Numbered from the stretch's first letter, positions 1-11,704 are shown. The stretch: DNA of 64,000 nt from Diorhabda sublineata (GCF_026230105.1 NC_079476.1:27518559-27582558), one strand, 5' to 3'. Numbers and translations: made by a program. Notes: a model not told the origin generated them from the sequence alone.

Positions 1-184
1 ATTATTTGAATCTTTTACGGCGTGCCGTGTAGTGCTAGTTGCCTACATCGCAAGACGTTCAGATGCTTCTGAAACTTATTGAATATAATCATAAAAGAGA
101 TAATCAAATTTTCATATACTTCTATCAACAATTACCTATAAAATAATTTGCAACTCATTTTCTACATATGTATATTATTTTCAG
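1..184. other. End of an upstream tctn intron, no gene seen
   Basis: The stretch ends in an acceptor-like tract (tattattttcag, 173-184) directly before the first recognisable Tectonic exon, so at least its right part is intron. No exon could be recognised to the left of it. Confidence 0.5.
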
Positions 185-415
185 GATATGTTTTGCGACA
201 TTAACTGTTGCTGCGACGAAGACTGCTCTACCGAAAATAAAGAAGTATTTCAATACTGTTTACCAGAACCCAGATTTTTCGATGCTAGGTTTTGTGACTA
301 CATGAAATATATTTATATTAATAATACTCCAGTGCAATGGCACATAAACCAAAATGGAATGTTTTGTATTATTAAAAGCAATTATCCAAAGTCCTACATC
401 CTACAGCGCATAGAC
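185..415 (+). CDS. tctn: Tectonic (transition-zone protein), internal exon 1 in window
   Basis: This exon encodes 77 residues of a Tectonic-family protein, a secreted or membrane glycoprotein of the ciliary transition zone that acts with the MKS/B9 complex (family knowledge). The Tectonic hallmark is at the start: a cysteine cluster CDINCCCDEDC, followed by evenly spaced cysteines. The exon is bounded by a clean acceptor (ttttcag, ending at 184) and a GTGAGT donor at 416. The frame is open throughout and ends in phase 0, which matches the phase of the next exon. The start codon, signal peptide and N-terminal region lie upstream of the window, so the first in-frame ATG at 188 is internal and not a start. 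The family call rests on this motif together with later exons of the same gene. Confidence 0.85.
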
Positions 416-1008
416 GTGAGTTTACCTTTTAATATCTTTTGTACTAAAAAATTACAAAGTACAAATTTTTAAACATGTAATTCTTAGTTAGAAAAATTTT
501 TAGAACGTTCTAACTTTCCACCATTATTTTAATATCTAGTAACTTTCTGTAGGTGCTTTGATGGTACAAATAATTACAAAAGTTGTGAAATACACTAAGA
601 GTTAACGCTCGGTTTATGCAGCCAAAATTAAAACTAAATTCACATTAGACTAAACTTTGTTGGTGGTTATTTATTTTACTAGTAAACCAATAGAAATTCT
701 CTGTACGTCTAAAGGACATAGGTGACTTTCGACATTGCTTTTTCCTATTTTTTTGATATCAGTTTTAGAAATAAAACAACACAGCGGAAATCAAAATATT
801 TTGATAAAGACTAAAAGTCGAAACGTCAAAATTTATCTTTCTTTTAAAAACTATCAAAAAAAACTAATTTTAAAACAGAAGAGACCTAAAATCAAAAACA
901 TTTAGATGCATATATATATATATATATATATATATGTACTTTTTGTCACAATTTAAACAAGACATTTCAAATACTATGCTAGGCAATTTGTGTGTGTGTG
1001 TGTGTGTG

Positions 1009-1095
<87 letters not shown>

Positions 1096-1326
1096 CAATA
1101 GATTAAACTAAGAAGTTAAAAGTTGGCCAACTCTTCGTTTAATTTCAATTTGAATTTACTATTAATTTTTTGCATAAACAAGTACCCTTCCCGTGTTTTC
1201 AACTAGTAATTCGTAATCTTAATGTTTATTTTTACTGCATAAACCAAGCGCTTAATTCTTACTACGCAGATAAAAAATTTCATTCAAAAAATATTTAGGT
1301 TTAAACAGTTTAATTAATTATTTCAG
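416..1326 (+). other. tctn: tctn intron with TA/TG microsatellites
   Basis: Intron of 911 bp with a GTGAGT donor and a tttcag acceptor. It contains a (TA)n run at 909-935, a (TG)n run at 990-1009 and a longer (TA)n run to 1092. No other gene or mobile element was recognised in it. Confidence 0.8.
909..1092. repeat. TA and TG microsatellites
   Basis: There are uninterrupted TA dinucleotides at 909-935, TG dinucleotides at 990-1009, and about 38 TA units at 1015-1092. The run lies inside a tctn intron, and its length is likely variable between individuals. Confidence 0.95.
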
Positions 1327-1483
1327 CCAATAAAAAATTTTGACGAATCTCAAATGGAAAAAACAAATAAATTTTCGTGGTCTAAGCTGCATTCTGATAC
1401 AAATGAAGATTTTAATTCTTCTTTGAAATTAATGTACGGAACTCCTATATGGCTTTTGAGTAGAAGAGGATTCCACAAGTTTG
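1327..1483 (+). CDS. tctn: Tectonic, internal exon 2 in window
   Basis: The exon starts in phase 0 after tttcag and ends in phase 1 before GTAAGT at 1484, giving 52 codons plus one base. It continues the frame of exon 185-415. It encodes the Tectonic stretch that leads into the segment YGTPIWLLSRRGFHKFG; a short aromatic G-x-P-I motif just before the next cysteine pair is usual in the family. The last base G joins GG of the next exon to make glycine. No stop or frameshift is present. Confidence 0.85.
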
Positions 1484-3937
1484 GTAAGTGGTGGTAAACG
1501 TGATCATTAAAATAATGTACCCTGGATTATTCAAATACCGAGTAGTGACTATTTAATTCAATTTGATGTTGAAGTGTGGTTTATTAAAATGGTGCTCTCT
1601 ATGCTCACCCAGACAATCCGGGTTCAAACGTGGATCCAGACAACAACGAAAAATAGGAATTCGGCTTGCTATCTATCTCAAGGCATACATAAACAACCGA
1701 CTATATTCTGACTAATAAGGCTTCTCAATATAGAAGTTCGGATCGTTAAAGAGTAGATCCTAATATATGTGGTAACTAGAGAAATCATTACAGACGCAAA
1801 AAGGAAATAACCACGTCCAAGGGATGAAAAAGGACCAAGAAAAGGATGTAATATATCTGATTGAATGAATTCTGCAATTTTTTTCTTGTACAAGTATTGA
1901 AAACTCTTTTTGTGATTGGCACATCTGCATTTATCAATTTTTTTATACAAGTAACCTATTTATTACCAGAATTAATTTCTGGTTTATATATTTATATGAA
2001 TTTCACATTTTTGCATTAAAAAGTATTGAATGAAAGAAAGTAGAATGAGTATACTATATACAAGAAAACGTGAAAATTTACAGAATTTTTTTGCCTTCTA
2101 AAAATCCATATATTACTTAGAGCAGCATTGAATTATTATTCAATGAAAACAATTATTTACCATGGAAATGTATAAAACATTTATCATATATTACCGTTGT
2201 ACACAAAGTTAATATGAAAACAAATATTACATATATTGTTAAACCCGTACAATAGATTCGAAATACTCAACAAGCTTTGTAATAATTACACTTCACTTGT
2301 TTCAAAGACTTAATATTAAAGTTTCCGGATCTCTCAGAGGCAAAAGATATTTTTTAATCAGATTTTAGACAGCTTATGGCTTATTCACAATCATCACAAC
2401 TATGACGGATCCTGATAGAGAACAGGTCATATATAATTTTCTAGGCAATAACAGAGATCTTAACTGTAAACAAATCCTCGAAAGAATGTTAAAAACATTT
2501 GAAGCTTTAGGTTGCCTGTAGAACTTGAAAGTGTATTTTCTTCCCCAGTAAGGGCATGGTACTCGGGCCATCGACCCAATTTTTTGATGATAACCAACAA
2601 GCTGGAAATTTGCAAATCGCTTGTTTAAGTCAAGACTACTAAAGTAAGTAGATCAACAGAAAAAGCCAAAAAGGAAGATACAGTTTGTCTATTATACTGG
2701 ACAAAAAAGCAATTGTGTTTTTTAATTAATAAATTAATAGGTCATTATGAAGTGAAAAAAAAATCAGCCTGTTGGTAATCAGTGATGCATTGGTTTTTAA
2801 AAACGCAGGTTCCAAGTGTCGGACTCTTAGTAAACAAGCGATTTACAAATATCCAGCTTGTTGGTCGAGGACTACAATTGTTTCGATATTACCAAATAGC
2901 ATAAATATCATTTTTTTAGAGTTATTTTCAGTTTTTCATTATATCCTGGAATTATTTAGAAGCAGTGTTTCATTTAAAAAAAAAGTAATTTGAGTAGATT
3001 CAACACAGTAAGAGTCTAAACAGTAAAATAAGGAATGTTTATAAATAAAAACAGAAGGTAATCATGTTTATGATTATGATTGGCGGTGTTATATGCAATG
3101 CCTTAAGGCGAAATATTCCGAACATAACTTTTCACTCTTAATGTAAACCATATAATGACAAAAGTTTACCACAGTATAATGTGTGGTGAATATATTATTG
3201 CACCCCTGAAACACAGTTTACTTTCTAAATAACAGCATAATTCCGTAGCTGAAATGAAAATTTAAAAGAAAAGTTCATATAAAAATAAAAAAAGTATTTT
3301 CACAATAAAATGATACAACAAAAAATATTGATTAACATGGAATATTAATTATTTTCATTGGAACACTCTGTATATTATTGTAAATGTGTTTTTCAGAAGG
3401 TACATATAACAAATTTAAATGCCGTTCCCTAAATTATTTTGGCGTGTGTATATTAAAATTAATTATAAAATGTGAATATAGATTTTCATGTGGTTTTCAA
3501 CAATTCAATTATATATAGGGTGATTCTAATTTAAAGTCTACAACTGTACAAGTTTCATACTTCCCAAATTCAAATAAAAATGCATTGTTTTTAAATGGTA
3601 AAACAAAGATATACTTCTACAAAATAATGTTAAACAACGACTTATTAGAGAATGTTAGAAATGTTTTAGATCAAAACACTATTAGTCACTTAAATTCCGG
3701 CCTTAGTCATATAGTAAAAGAAATACTTTTTTGATCAGATTAAAATCATGATTTAAATCAATTTTTTTCTTTTTTATTCAGAACCAGATAACAACATAAT
3801 ATAAATTTTTTTTCAAAAATCAAAAGAAGTATCTGCTTTTAGCAAAAACAACAAAAAAGAAGTACATAATTCCAAATTCTTAAACTAAACGTAACACCTA
3901 AATTTTATTAATGTATATTTTCAGTCTATTCATTTTC

Positions 3938-4316
3938 GTTATACAATTTAAGCAAAAACACAAGTTTTCCTCCTTTTTCTATGCCTAATCTGTTTCTAAT
4001 ATCCCAGTGTTCAAGACCAAAAGAGCTAAATAGCGCGTTCTACTGAAGCTGAAGAAGCAGTTGCAAACTGTTTTATTATTGGCAACTGTTTCAAGATTTC
4101 CGGCTCATCATTTTGTGATAACAACCATTATAGTCTGTTTACATTTTTTATTACTTCGTCTGAAAACATAACTTGCTTAAATGGAGCAATGTGGGTATTT
4201 AACTTTATTACTAAAGGTGACAGTCCAGTGTTTTCATATAACTTTTTAATTGTTTCTAAAGCTACATTCTTTTTATCTGGTGTTAACTGGTATTTTGTTT
4301 TTTGTGGATTCAACAA
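3938..4316 (-). pseudogene. hAT transposase C-terminal dimerisation domain remnant
   Basis: Read on the minus strand, a 62-residue frame starts near 4316 with LNPQKTKYQLTPDKKNVAL and is followed by LPIIKQFATASSASVERA. After a frameshift near 4036 it continues as FSSFGLEHWDIRNRLGIEKG and then GKLVF. The order SSASVERAFSSFG / RNRLG.EK..KLVF is the signature of the hAT dimerisation domain at the C-terminus of hAT transposases (family knowledge). Stop codons and the frameshift show it is dead. The zinc-finger and catalytic parts are not seen nearby. Confidence 0.75.
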
Positions 4317-5635
4317 ATACGCAAATAAAATGATATAGCGTTAGTGCTTGCTAATATCGATAATGCAGTTTTTGAGCCGCTAATTGTATTATAATTTTTA
4401 GACTTATGCATTAAAATAATTAACAATAATTTAAAAGAATCAAAATGTTCAAATTTTATATTCAAATTTAAAAAATCAAATAAATCGTGATTTTTTGAAA
4501 AAAATCAATGGTTTTTGATTTTTTTAAAATAAGATTTTGCCCAACTTGAAGTATAAAACAGGCAGATATATTTTTGTATAAATAAACAAACGAGAAAACA
4601 ATTAACGCACTTCCAAAAAGTAATTAAACAATATAATATATATAAATAACGAGTGAGGAGTAACAGACCTAAAAAGGAACTAAACGGCAACGCAAGCAGC
4701 TAACTTCCTCTTCGACTCGTATCTTGTATCTTGGCGGTATATTTAAAAAACGAGCCAGAGAGTCGGTAATTAGTTGGCATGGCGAGCCTTAAACCACCAA
4801 AGAAAATACAGTGGTGGACCAGAATATACCATAAGTCTCTGGTTATTACAGTACGGGCCGAGTACGGTACAAAACGGATTTTCTGTGATCGGTGTGTCGG
4901 TTCTGTGCCACTTCGGAACAAAGTTGGTAGTCACTAAATCGGGTGGTAATTAGTCGGTCAGCATATGATCCGAAAATGGCTAATAAAGCCAGAGCTTTGG
5001 CGTAAGTGCCAAGGTGTGGCCGAGTGTTTGCCAACTAGTTTTGGTTTATTGGATCATTTCCACCTCAACATCTCTTCATAAAATTTAAGAGATGTGACTA
5101 AAGAGCGAGGTGAAGTATTTCACTAAGATATTAGGGAAGATGGAGGATCTCAATGATGTCACACCACAAGCGATAATGTGCAAAAAGGAGTCTTGAAAAA
5201 GAAATGTGCTAAGACTTACTTATGATCTGATCTATATTCAATTTTTTACAGACGTGTGTTATTATTGAATAGTTATGATTGAATTACCTTGCACATAGAG
5301 TTTTGACCAAATTTCAAAACCAACAAACTATTTTTAAAGTTAAGAAAAAATCATCACGACAAGAGGACGGCAGGTTACAAAAAATCTTACAATACAATAC
5401 GAATACAATTAGTAGAATAGAAGTTCAATAGGTAGATTTATGATTCTTCACAGTCACTTTAATATAAGACAAAAATTAGTTAATCCGAGACGATACGTTA
5501 ATGGAGTATAAAATAAGAGACATATTGTATAACTTAATTTATGGTTAACAGATCTTAAATGGTTCGCATCAGGAGTAGTGAGATAATTCACTGGTAGCGA
5601 AGCAAAATCTTGGCATATTACCCAATTTAACTTTG

Positions 5636-5722
5636 TCTTTGAAGACGATAACTTGGTTATCGTAACGCGCGACAGTCTGCGAGTCTTGGTGTAGTAGTAT
5701 TGTGAACAGTGTGTTCAGTATG
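5636..5722 (+). repeat. Dispersed repeat, copy A
   Basis: This copy contains gaagacgataacttggttat, then cgtaacgcgcgacagtctgc, and ends ggtgtagtagtattgtgaac, agtgtgttcagtatga. The same core recurs at 8035-8140 and 45822-45888. The first part can form a short hairpin (GATAAC/GTTATC). Its class is unknown; it looks like a worn copy of a small interspersed element. Confidence 0.65.
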
Positions 5723-6166
5723 ACCCGCGGAAGTATTTCTATGCTATGACCTGATTACTTCATTCAGATTTCGAAAAACTGTGAATATGATCCGGAGTAC
5801 ATTCCAAAGATTTAGATTGTTTTCGTGTTAACCCGATAATAGTTCAAGCCGTTGTATTTAAATATTCTTTTGATTACTAAATACATAGAAAAGCAATAAT
5901 TTAGAAATGCTGAAGTTTAGATGATTGCATAATTTGTATATTAGAACGTTCTCAACCCTACTACATAGCATGAATATAATAAATATAACGAGAACATTGT
6001 TATATTCCTTTAAAATGCTTTCTTGCCTTTACTACTCTTTTGTTGTTGTATCTTTAGCATCATATTGGTTTTCCTGTCGAAATCTACACAAATAATTTAT
6101 TATTTGTAACATCACTATGTAAATACTTTTACATTGGTACTTGCTAATATATTTTATTTTTTTAAG

Positions 6167-6369
6167 GGATTCCCAATAGTTTTGTAAGAAAAAATTGTTT
6201 AATAAAGGAAGAGGTTTTTTATTTGAAAAATTTTGAAACCGAATGCTTCCAAACTGATTTAATTGAAAGTAATCCAAATTTGAATTTGCAAAATTATTAT
6301 GAAAACATTTTTTTTCTGTCTCATCCAATGTTGATAGATATAAAAAATTGGAAGGAAAAAATTATTGAG
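6167..6369 (+). CDS. tctn: Tectonic, internal exon 3 in window
   Basis: The exon follows a T-rich acceptor (tttttttaag, ending at 6166). Its first two bases complete a glycine codon begun in exon 1327-1483; it then runs for 67 codons in phase 0 to a GTATGT donor at 6370. The protein has the Tectonic spacing of two cysteines, one in VRKNCLIKEEVFYLKNF and the next in ETECFQTDL. The following 106-bp intron (6370-6475) is short and ends ttatttcag. No disruption is present. Confidence 0.85.
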
Positions 6370-6475
6370 GTATGTATTCTTTACTATATGAGGTAGATTC
6401 TATAACTTTCTCCGTGGAAAGGGCAGGACAAAATTTTGGACGAATACATAGTGACACTTATTTATTTTATTTCAG

Positions 6476-7624
6476 AACTGTCCGGAAAACGTATGTCTAT
6501 CAATAGTTCCAAAAGTATGTGACGAGACTTTTAATAACTGCGAATATATCTTAAAAAATAATACAGAAAGAATAACAACCCGGTGCAATTTCGCAATTTC
6601 CAGTAAAATGAATACATGTTACAATATCGTCAAAAAATTGAAATACAATATTTTCCATAATGGTACTAAAGGAATAATCTCAGTATCATTATTAGCAGTT
6701 ATGGCCAACATAACCTATGAGTTCGGGGAAAACCCTTTCGAATTTAAACAAGAATTTTCTGTAAACTTTCTTTGGGAAAATAATAAAGAGAAAGCAGTTA
6801 TAAGTTTAAGCGGTAATCCTGGATACTTGATAGGAAAACCGATACTGATAAGCAGATTATTAGAAATTAAAAACGGTACAGATTTGATAATGAAAATAGA
6901 AAGAAATATTACTAACAATTTGGAAAGTGTTTATGTAATTCCCAAAACTTTCAATGGCGACTGTCTATTGAATAAAAGCGAATTCACTAATTTAGAATTT
7001 GGCTACAACCTTCTAAATAAATGTAAATTTCAAACAACGGTCTATAATGACAAAAAAATTGTAAACGCCACTGAATTGTGTAGAGCAATTCAAGGATCAA
7101 TCCTTAACGTATGGAATATAAAGAACAATACCATGGTAGGCCTGTTCGGTAATGCTAACGCAATGAAATTCGACGATTGGCAGAAAATATTGTACAAAAT
7201 TGATCCAGATAGTTTGATGAACAGTACAATTGGACTGTATTCTTCGAAAAAAAGTTACATATTTTGTAGAAATTTAATAAGCGAACTAGAGATTGATATA
7301 TTTCACTCAAAAGTAGATATTGATTCATTACTAAATCAAGAAAAGATTTTAGCTTTATCCATATCTTTTGGAGGTTTCACAAATAAATCGTTATATTATA
7401 GGAAAAATAGTAGCTCCGTTTATTTCGAAAGCGAACTTAAAACATTTGTCACATTCTATGATTTAACTGCAAAAAAAGAGAGATTGGCAGCTAGTCCGCC
7501 AAGTTTGAATATGAAACTGCCTTATGATTTCTTTTATCCATTTGTACGAGTCAATAATGGCAGTGTTGGTGTTAAATTTTATTTATTTGCCATACTTTTA
7601 TGTTTAAATGTGGTATTTGTTTAA
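6476..7624 (+). CDS. tctn: Tectonic, terminal coding exon
   Basis: The exon opens in phase 0 after ttatttcag with NCPENVCLSIVPKVCDETF and runs 382 codons to a TAA stop at 7622-7624. It carries the conserved Tectonic segment SLSGNPGYLIGKPIL, paired cysteines and many N-glycosylation sequons (NIT, NGT, NNT, NKS, NSS), which fit an extracellular or luminal protein. The last ~20 residues (VKFYLFAILLCLNVVFV) are strongly hydrophobic, suggesting a C-terminal membrane anchor as in some Tectonic paralogues (inference). The next host gene, RhoGEF2, begins 2.6 kb downstream on the same strand. The four exons together give about 579 residues. Confidence 0.9.
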   Translation, partial: NCPENVCLSIVPKVCDETFNNCEYILKNNTERITTRCNFAISSKMNTCYNIVKKLKYNIFHNGTKGIISVSLLAVMANITYEFGENPFEFKQEFSVNFLWENNKEKAVISLSGNPGYLIGKPILISRLLEIKNGTDLIMKIERNITNNLESVYVIPKTFNGDCLLNKSEFTNLEFGYNLLNKCKFQTTVYNDKKIVNATELCRAIQGSILNVWNIKNNTMVGLFGNANAMKFDDWQKILYKIDPDSLMNSTIGLYSSKKSYIFCRNLISELEIDIFHSKVDIDSLLNQEKILALSISFGGFTNKSLYYRKNSSSVYFESELKTFVTFYDLTAKKERLAASPPSLNMKLPYDFFYPFVRVNNGSVGVKFYLFAILLCLNVVFV

Positions 7625-7870
7625 TAAATGTTTTTTTTAATTTTTTATTTACAACCATTTTCCTTTTACCAGTACGAGTAAATCTAATCCTTTGTTTAAT
7701 CGAACAATGGAATAAGAGCTATGGCTTATGGCTGATGAATTAAAAAAAAGTATATAAAAGAACTTCGATTACAAAACTTATATACCGGGGCGAGTTTTAA
7801 AGAAACGTTTATAATATACGTGCGTTCAAATACAATAGCTGGCTGATTATTATTATTTGCATTCAATAAA
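7623..7870 (+). terminator. tctn: Polyadenylation signals of tctn
   Basis: AATAAA occurs at 7623-7628, overlapping the stop codon, and again at 7865-7870 followed by a GT-rich tract (atttttatttgtgtttg). The second is the more likely site because it leaves a 3' UTR of normal length. Confidence 0.5.
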
Positions 7871-8034
7871 ATATTTTTATTTGTGTTTGTATTTCTTTTT
7901 TGTGTCTAGGTACTGAAATGAATGGTCATTCGCTTCATGTTCAACAGCAGTCAATTACATGGCAAACAGTTTATAAACTTTACGAATAACTCAAACTGTT
8001 CTAAGTTGGAATTTCTCGAACCGTACGAACGCGG

Positions 8035-8140
8035 ACGCGCGTTTCGATAACCACATTATCGTCTTCAGAAACTGAAAGTAAACTCTAATGTCAGACAGTG
8101 TAATTGTGAGTGTTGGTGTTGTAAACAGTGTATTCAGTAT
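8035..8140. repeat. Dispersed repeat, copy B, internally inverted
   Basis: The part tcagacagtgtaattgtgag / tgttggtgttgtaaacagtg / tattcagtat (8090-8140) matches copy C in direct orientation. The part cgcgcgtttcgataaccaca / ttatcgtcttcaga (8036-8070) is the reverse complement of the first half of copies A and C. So one half of the repeat is flipped relative to the other. Confidence 0.65.
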
Positions 8141-8689
8141 CAAACTGTTCTATTACCATTAATATAAATAAATGGGAAGAAATGAGATTTGCACGCTGAT
8201 TTTCAAAAAATAATATTATTCAGCTGTGTATCGCACTCATAACCTATTCTGTTCGGCACAATTCCTAATATTTTTACAAGTATTTTTTAATCTGGTCGAT
8301 TTCGAAAATCATGTAAAAGTAACACGACACTAAAGTCTCTTTTTGTTACTCGTCTGGTTAGTTACCTCTGAAACTAATCACCAGCCACTGAAAAAAAATA
8401 TGACTGGGATCATTGTCATATGGTATAGTTATGATACAAATATTAACTTGTAATTTAACTACGACATAACATTAGCATTAAAAAACTGTTTAGTTTACAG
8501 CAAGAAGTTATTTTTCAAAGATTAATGTCATTCAAATAATGGTTTAGGCGGTGTAATTGTTTAAAAAAATTTAAAATTTCTTGGAACGAATTTCCTAGCT
8601 GGTGGTTACGGAAATTATTGGAGAAATTTGAACACTTGTAAGTATGTGCTCAACTGTGAGTCGTATTTGGTAGTGCTGACATTTCAGAA

Positions 8690-9180
8690 AGCCAGAAGCG
8701 GCCATTGAAAACCATCGAGTTAGTAGGGTATGCATCAGAATGTTTATTATGGAATCATATCCTATCGTCTTCGACTTCGACAGGAATGTTTATTAAGAAG
8801 GAAGACATATCGAGATCAAACGAAATCTAGATTGATACAAATGACTGGGTTGATGATTCTAAAAATTGTTTCTTGAATACTCCTTGTTCAAGGTAGACAC
8901 TGGTAATTATTCTTCATGGTGGCAGTGAAGATGATTTTGTACCAAATGCATTACTTTCATCCGTTAAACACAATTTCGACATGGCATTATTTTAAATATG
9001 GTTCACTGATCAACTCCTACCAAAAATTCCGCCAAATTCAGTCATTGTTATGCATAACGCATTCAAAAAGATTACATATCAACATTTATAACAAGAAGAA
9101 CATGAATTTTCTTAAAAAGATTCCCACGAAAAGTTGTTACTACAACTACGCTAAGCAAATACATTTTCCTACAGTAAGTA
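8690..9180 (+). pseudogene. DDE transposase fragment (IS630/Tc1/mariner superfamily)
   Basis: Across several frames the + strand reads ...HGGSEDDFVPNALL... followed by WFTDQLLPKIPPNSVIVMHN. This is the middle of a transposase whose family motif is H-x-G...G/D-F-V-P-x-A-L-x, then LP-x-I-P-x-N-S-V-I-V-M-D-N-A. The second catalytic Asp (V-M-D-N) is His here. The same family occurs at 27.1, 28.8 and 35.6 kb. Many stops and frameshifts show decay. Confidence 0.55.
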
Positions 9181-9939
9181 CGGTAATGAATGAAACAAGT
9201 TATATCGGAACTTGAAAACTATGTAGGTATAAAAAACTTGTGTTGAATACGTAATAAATAAAGAAAATAGCTATTCTGTTTTACTACCAAACCCATATAA
9301 TAAATTACCTAATCTTGACGATGCCACTTTTCAATCAGTTATTCTATGAAAAGTTCAAATCATTTAATCTATTTATGACCAAAGCAGAAAACATTTTTTA
9401 GGAGTAATTTAAAAAAGCTTTAATAATCTACAAAAGTCCACTGTTTCTAAGCTCAGTTAGTGAAATATAAACAGAGTGTCATTGTGTGATTCAAAAGTAA
9501 TATTCAAATAAAATTTTTCTTAGTAGGAACCTGACTTTTATAAAAGTTGATCAAATTCTAATACAAACTTAAATGAATAAAATCAAAGGAATGGTCCAAG
9601 TAATTCTTGTAAATAGTGTCAATAAATTATGTATTAATGCATCTAAATGTTCTTGATTTTGGGTCTAAGACATAAGAAATTGAAGAAATTTAAATTATGT
9701 ATTATACCTACCTCAAAACTGTAATATTACTTTTTTAAATACATATTTTAATCATGCAGTGCTTAAAGATTTTTTGAAGGTTATAGGTACAAGTGGGATG
9801 TTCACACTTTCATAAAATATTACATCTATAACATTCCAAAATAAGTTAAGTTATAATAGCGGTAGAGTTGAATTTAAAATATAAATTGATAAAAGAATGA
9901 CCATTGAACTATGTATTAAAATTAATAAGTTAAATAAAT

Positions 9940-10231
9940 GACACGCGCAAACGCATTAGACTTTTCCCCTTAAAGCGAATCTGAACCCAAGATGGCTGAC
10001 ACTTGTTGGTCTCGATAATTGTAAGCGATAATTTCGAAAAGTTTTGGTTATTTCGTCGAACTTTTTTTTTATTTTGATCGATATGTTAGTGATGTTCTTG
10101 TGCGGCGCTTAATTTTTGCGGAAAATCGTAGGCAGTAATGTTATTTAGTGAAATATTTGGAAATGACTGCTTCCGTGGACATTCATTATTTACTATTTTG
10201 TGGTGTAAATATTGGATTATTGTAGATAGAA
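9940..10231 (+). promoter_or_regulatory. RhoGEF2: Probable promoter / 5' UTR of RhoGEF2
   Basis: The ~290 bp before the RhoGEF2 start are richer in CG dinucleotides than the surroundings (cacgcgcaaacgc at 9943-9955, gtgcggcgc, gcggaaaatcg). They contain caagatggctgac (9989-10001), which resembles the YY1/Pho-type site often found near transcription starts. No TATA box was recognised. The transcription start cannot be fixed from sequence alone. Confidence 0.35.
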
Positions 10232-10260
10232 ATGGATAATTTCTCTGCACAAACTGATAG
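10232..10260 (+). CDS. RhoGEF2: RhoGEF2-like Rho guanine nucleotide exchange factor, exon 1
   Basis: A short first coding exon reads MDNFSAQTD plus AG of a serine codon, followed directly by the strong donor GTGAGT at 10261. The ATG sits in a good context (agaaATGG). Joined to exon 2 (T at 21200) it gives a continuous frame MDNFSAQTDS / SPSPCMNG, the basis for choosing this start; exon 2 has no donor-compatible upstream ATG of its own. The protein is expected to activate Rho1/RhoA at the cell cortex downstream of G-alpha 12/13-type signals (family knowledge). The distance to exon 2 is 10.9 kb, which is usual for a regulatory first intron, but the exon is short and the call should be confirmed with RNA. 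Confidence 0.7.
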
Positions 10261-11632
10261 GTGAGTAAAGATCAGTCATTTAGTTTTGTTTTAATGATTG
10301 ATGGTCAATAACAAAACGAAGGGCAGTGATGTAGTTACACTTACGTCACCGTATTATTTCTTACCTGTCATCTAAATTTAAAGAAAACAACAAATAGTCG
10401 TATGTCTAGGATTGACCCGCCTTATTGTATTGTTTGGGTAGATTCTATAAAGTCAACTAGAAATAAGTTTTCTAGTTACTTCTACTATCCTTTTTATCTA
10501 CCCAATCTTTTGTTATGAAATGATTTGATTATTCATCAATGAAAACAGTTTTTGGCACATATACTTGTACATAGTTCATACAAATAGAATAGCTATCTTT
10601 AAATATAAAATAAAATTTATTAGCAAAGTATTTTTGTAGTTAAGTAGGCGTTCTTTATGCTGGTTTGTTCATGACTTTATGTATATATGCCTAATTAATG
10701 ATTAAATATCTATTTTTATTTCTTTTTAACTATTGCAAATGTTAAGTCACTATGTGCTTACATCTGGAATTATTATCATTTTTATTGTGATGATTCGGAA
10801 TATCTAGTGCAGGTATTACTCAAAGAATTGTTTTCATTTGAATAATTCTTGATTGCCTCTATTTTTATATTTTTAATAGGCTAATGTTTAAAAACTTGTA
10901 AAAACAAAACTCTTTTAGAATTACATGATTGTGTACACATTTTTGCATATAGGAAAAAATAGGTCAACTTTGTAAATGTTTTGTTGATAATTATATTGAT
11001 CATGATGTAACATTACTATCAGAGTGGAATGAAACCTTTGTCTACATAAGCAATGTTTATACAATTATTAAAATCTTCAAAGTAATTTATTGAGAAAAAG
11101 AGAGAGATAAACTTTATTATCCTTAGAAAATTTTACAATTTTATGGACAAAGCGACACAATTTTATATTAGATAATATAAAATAACAATTTGGCTTAACA
11201 ATAATAACGATAATGCATATAATATCTTACTTCATACTAAAATGAATTTTGCCAGTATATTGAATCTATGGTAAATTCTAGAACCCGCCACAGAATAATA
11301 AGGTCCTTCAAGGAGAAATTTCTCTGTCAATTTTTGGTAGCTCATTGAATAATTTTTTGTTACTGAGATGGAATTCTTTAACAGATCAGAAGTGTGTATA
11401 GTTAAGTAAATGTCCAAATTCTTTCTTCTAGTAGGTTAGCTATTAATGGGTTCTCAGCTGAGTTGTGAAAGTGTTTTTGAACCATAAAACGGATTCTAAT
11501 ATGAAAAGACCGGGGAGAGTAATAGATAGTTTCTTTTAAATAGAATGCGTTCTTCTCCTCAAACTCACAATATCATGTTATATACATATCCATATTGATA
11601 TTAACTTCAATGAAAATGAATTTATTTGACCA

Positions 11633-11634
<2 letters not shown>

Positions 11635-11702
<68 letters not shown>
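11635..11702. repeat. TA microsatellite
   Basis: An uninterrupted run of about 34 AT units inside RhoGEF2 intron 1. Confidence 0.95.

Positions 11703-11704
<2 letters not shown>

Larger units (their letters stand above)
1484..6166 (+). other. tctn: Long tctn intron with a hAT remnant and other repeats
   Basis: Intron of 4,683 bp. It holds a hAT transposase C-terminus (3938-4316, minus strand), a possible fragment of a multicopy insect ORF (2395-2560), an unexplained GC-richer block (4690-5240) and one copy of a dispersed repeat (5636-5722). The rest is AT-rich sequence with no recognisable coding content. The sequences ggaacactctgtata (3360-3374) and atagggtgattct (3515-3527) look like worn transposon ends. 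Confidence 0.75.
7871..9939. other. Intergenic region tctn to RhoGEF2
   Basis: About 2.1 kb with no host gene. It holds copy B of the dispersed repeat (8035-8140) and a decayed transposase fragment (8690-9180). The part 9190-9940 is plain AT-rich sequence. Confidence 0.6.

Noticed and set aside
1583..1660. Possible second SINE with a B-box-like gggttcaaacg
   Set aside because: No convincing A box at the right distance.
6715..6918. 67-codon minus-strand open frame
   Set aside because: It lies entirely within, and antisense to, the Tectonic terminal exon and has no family features.
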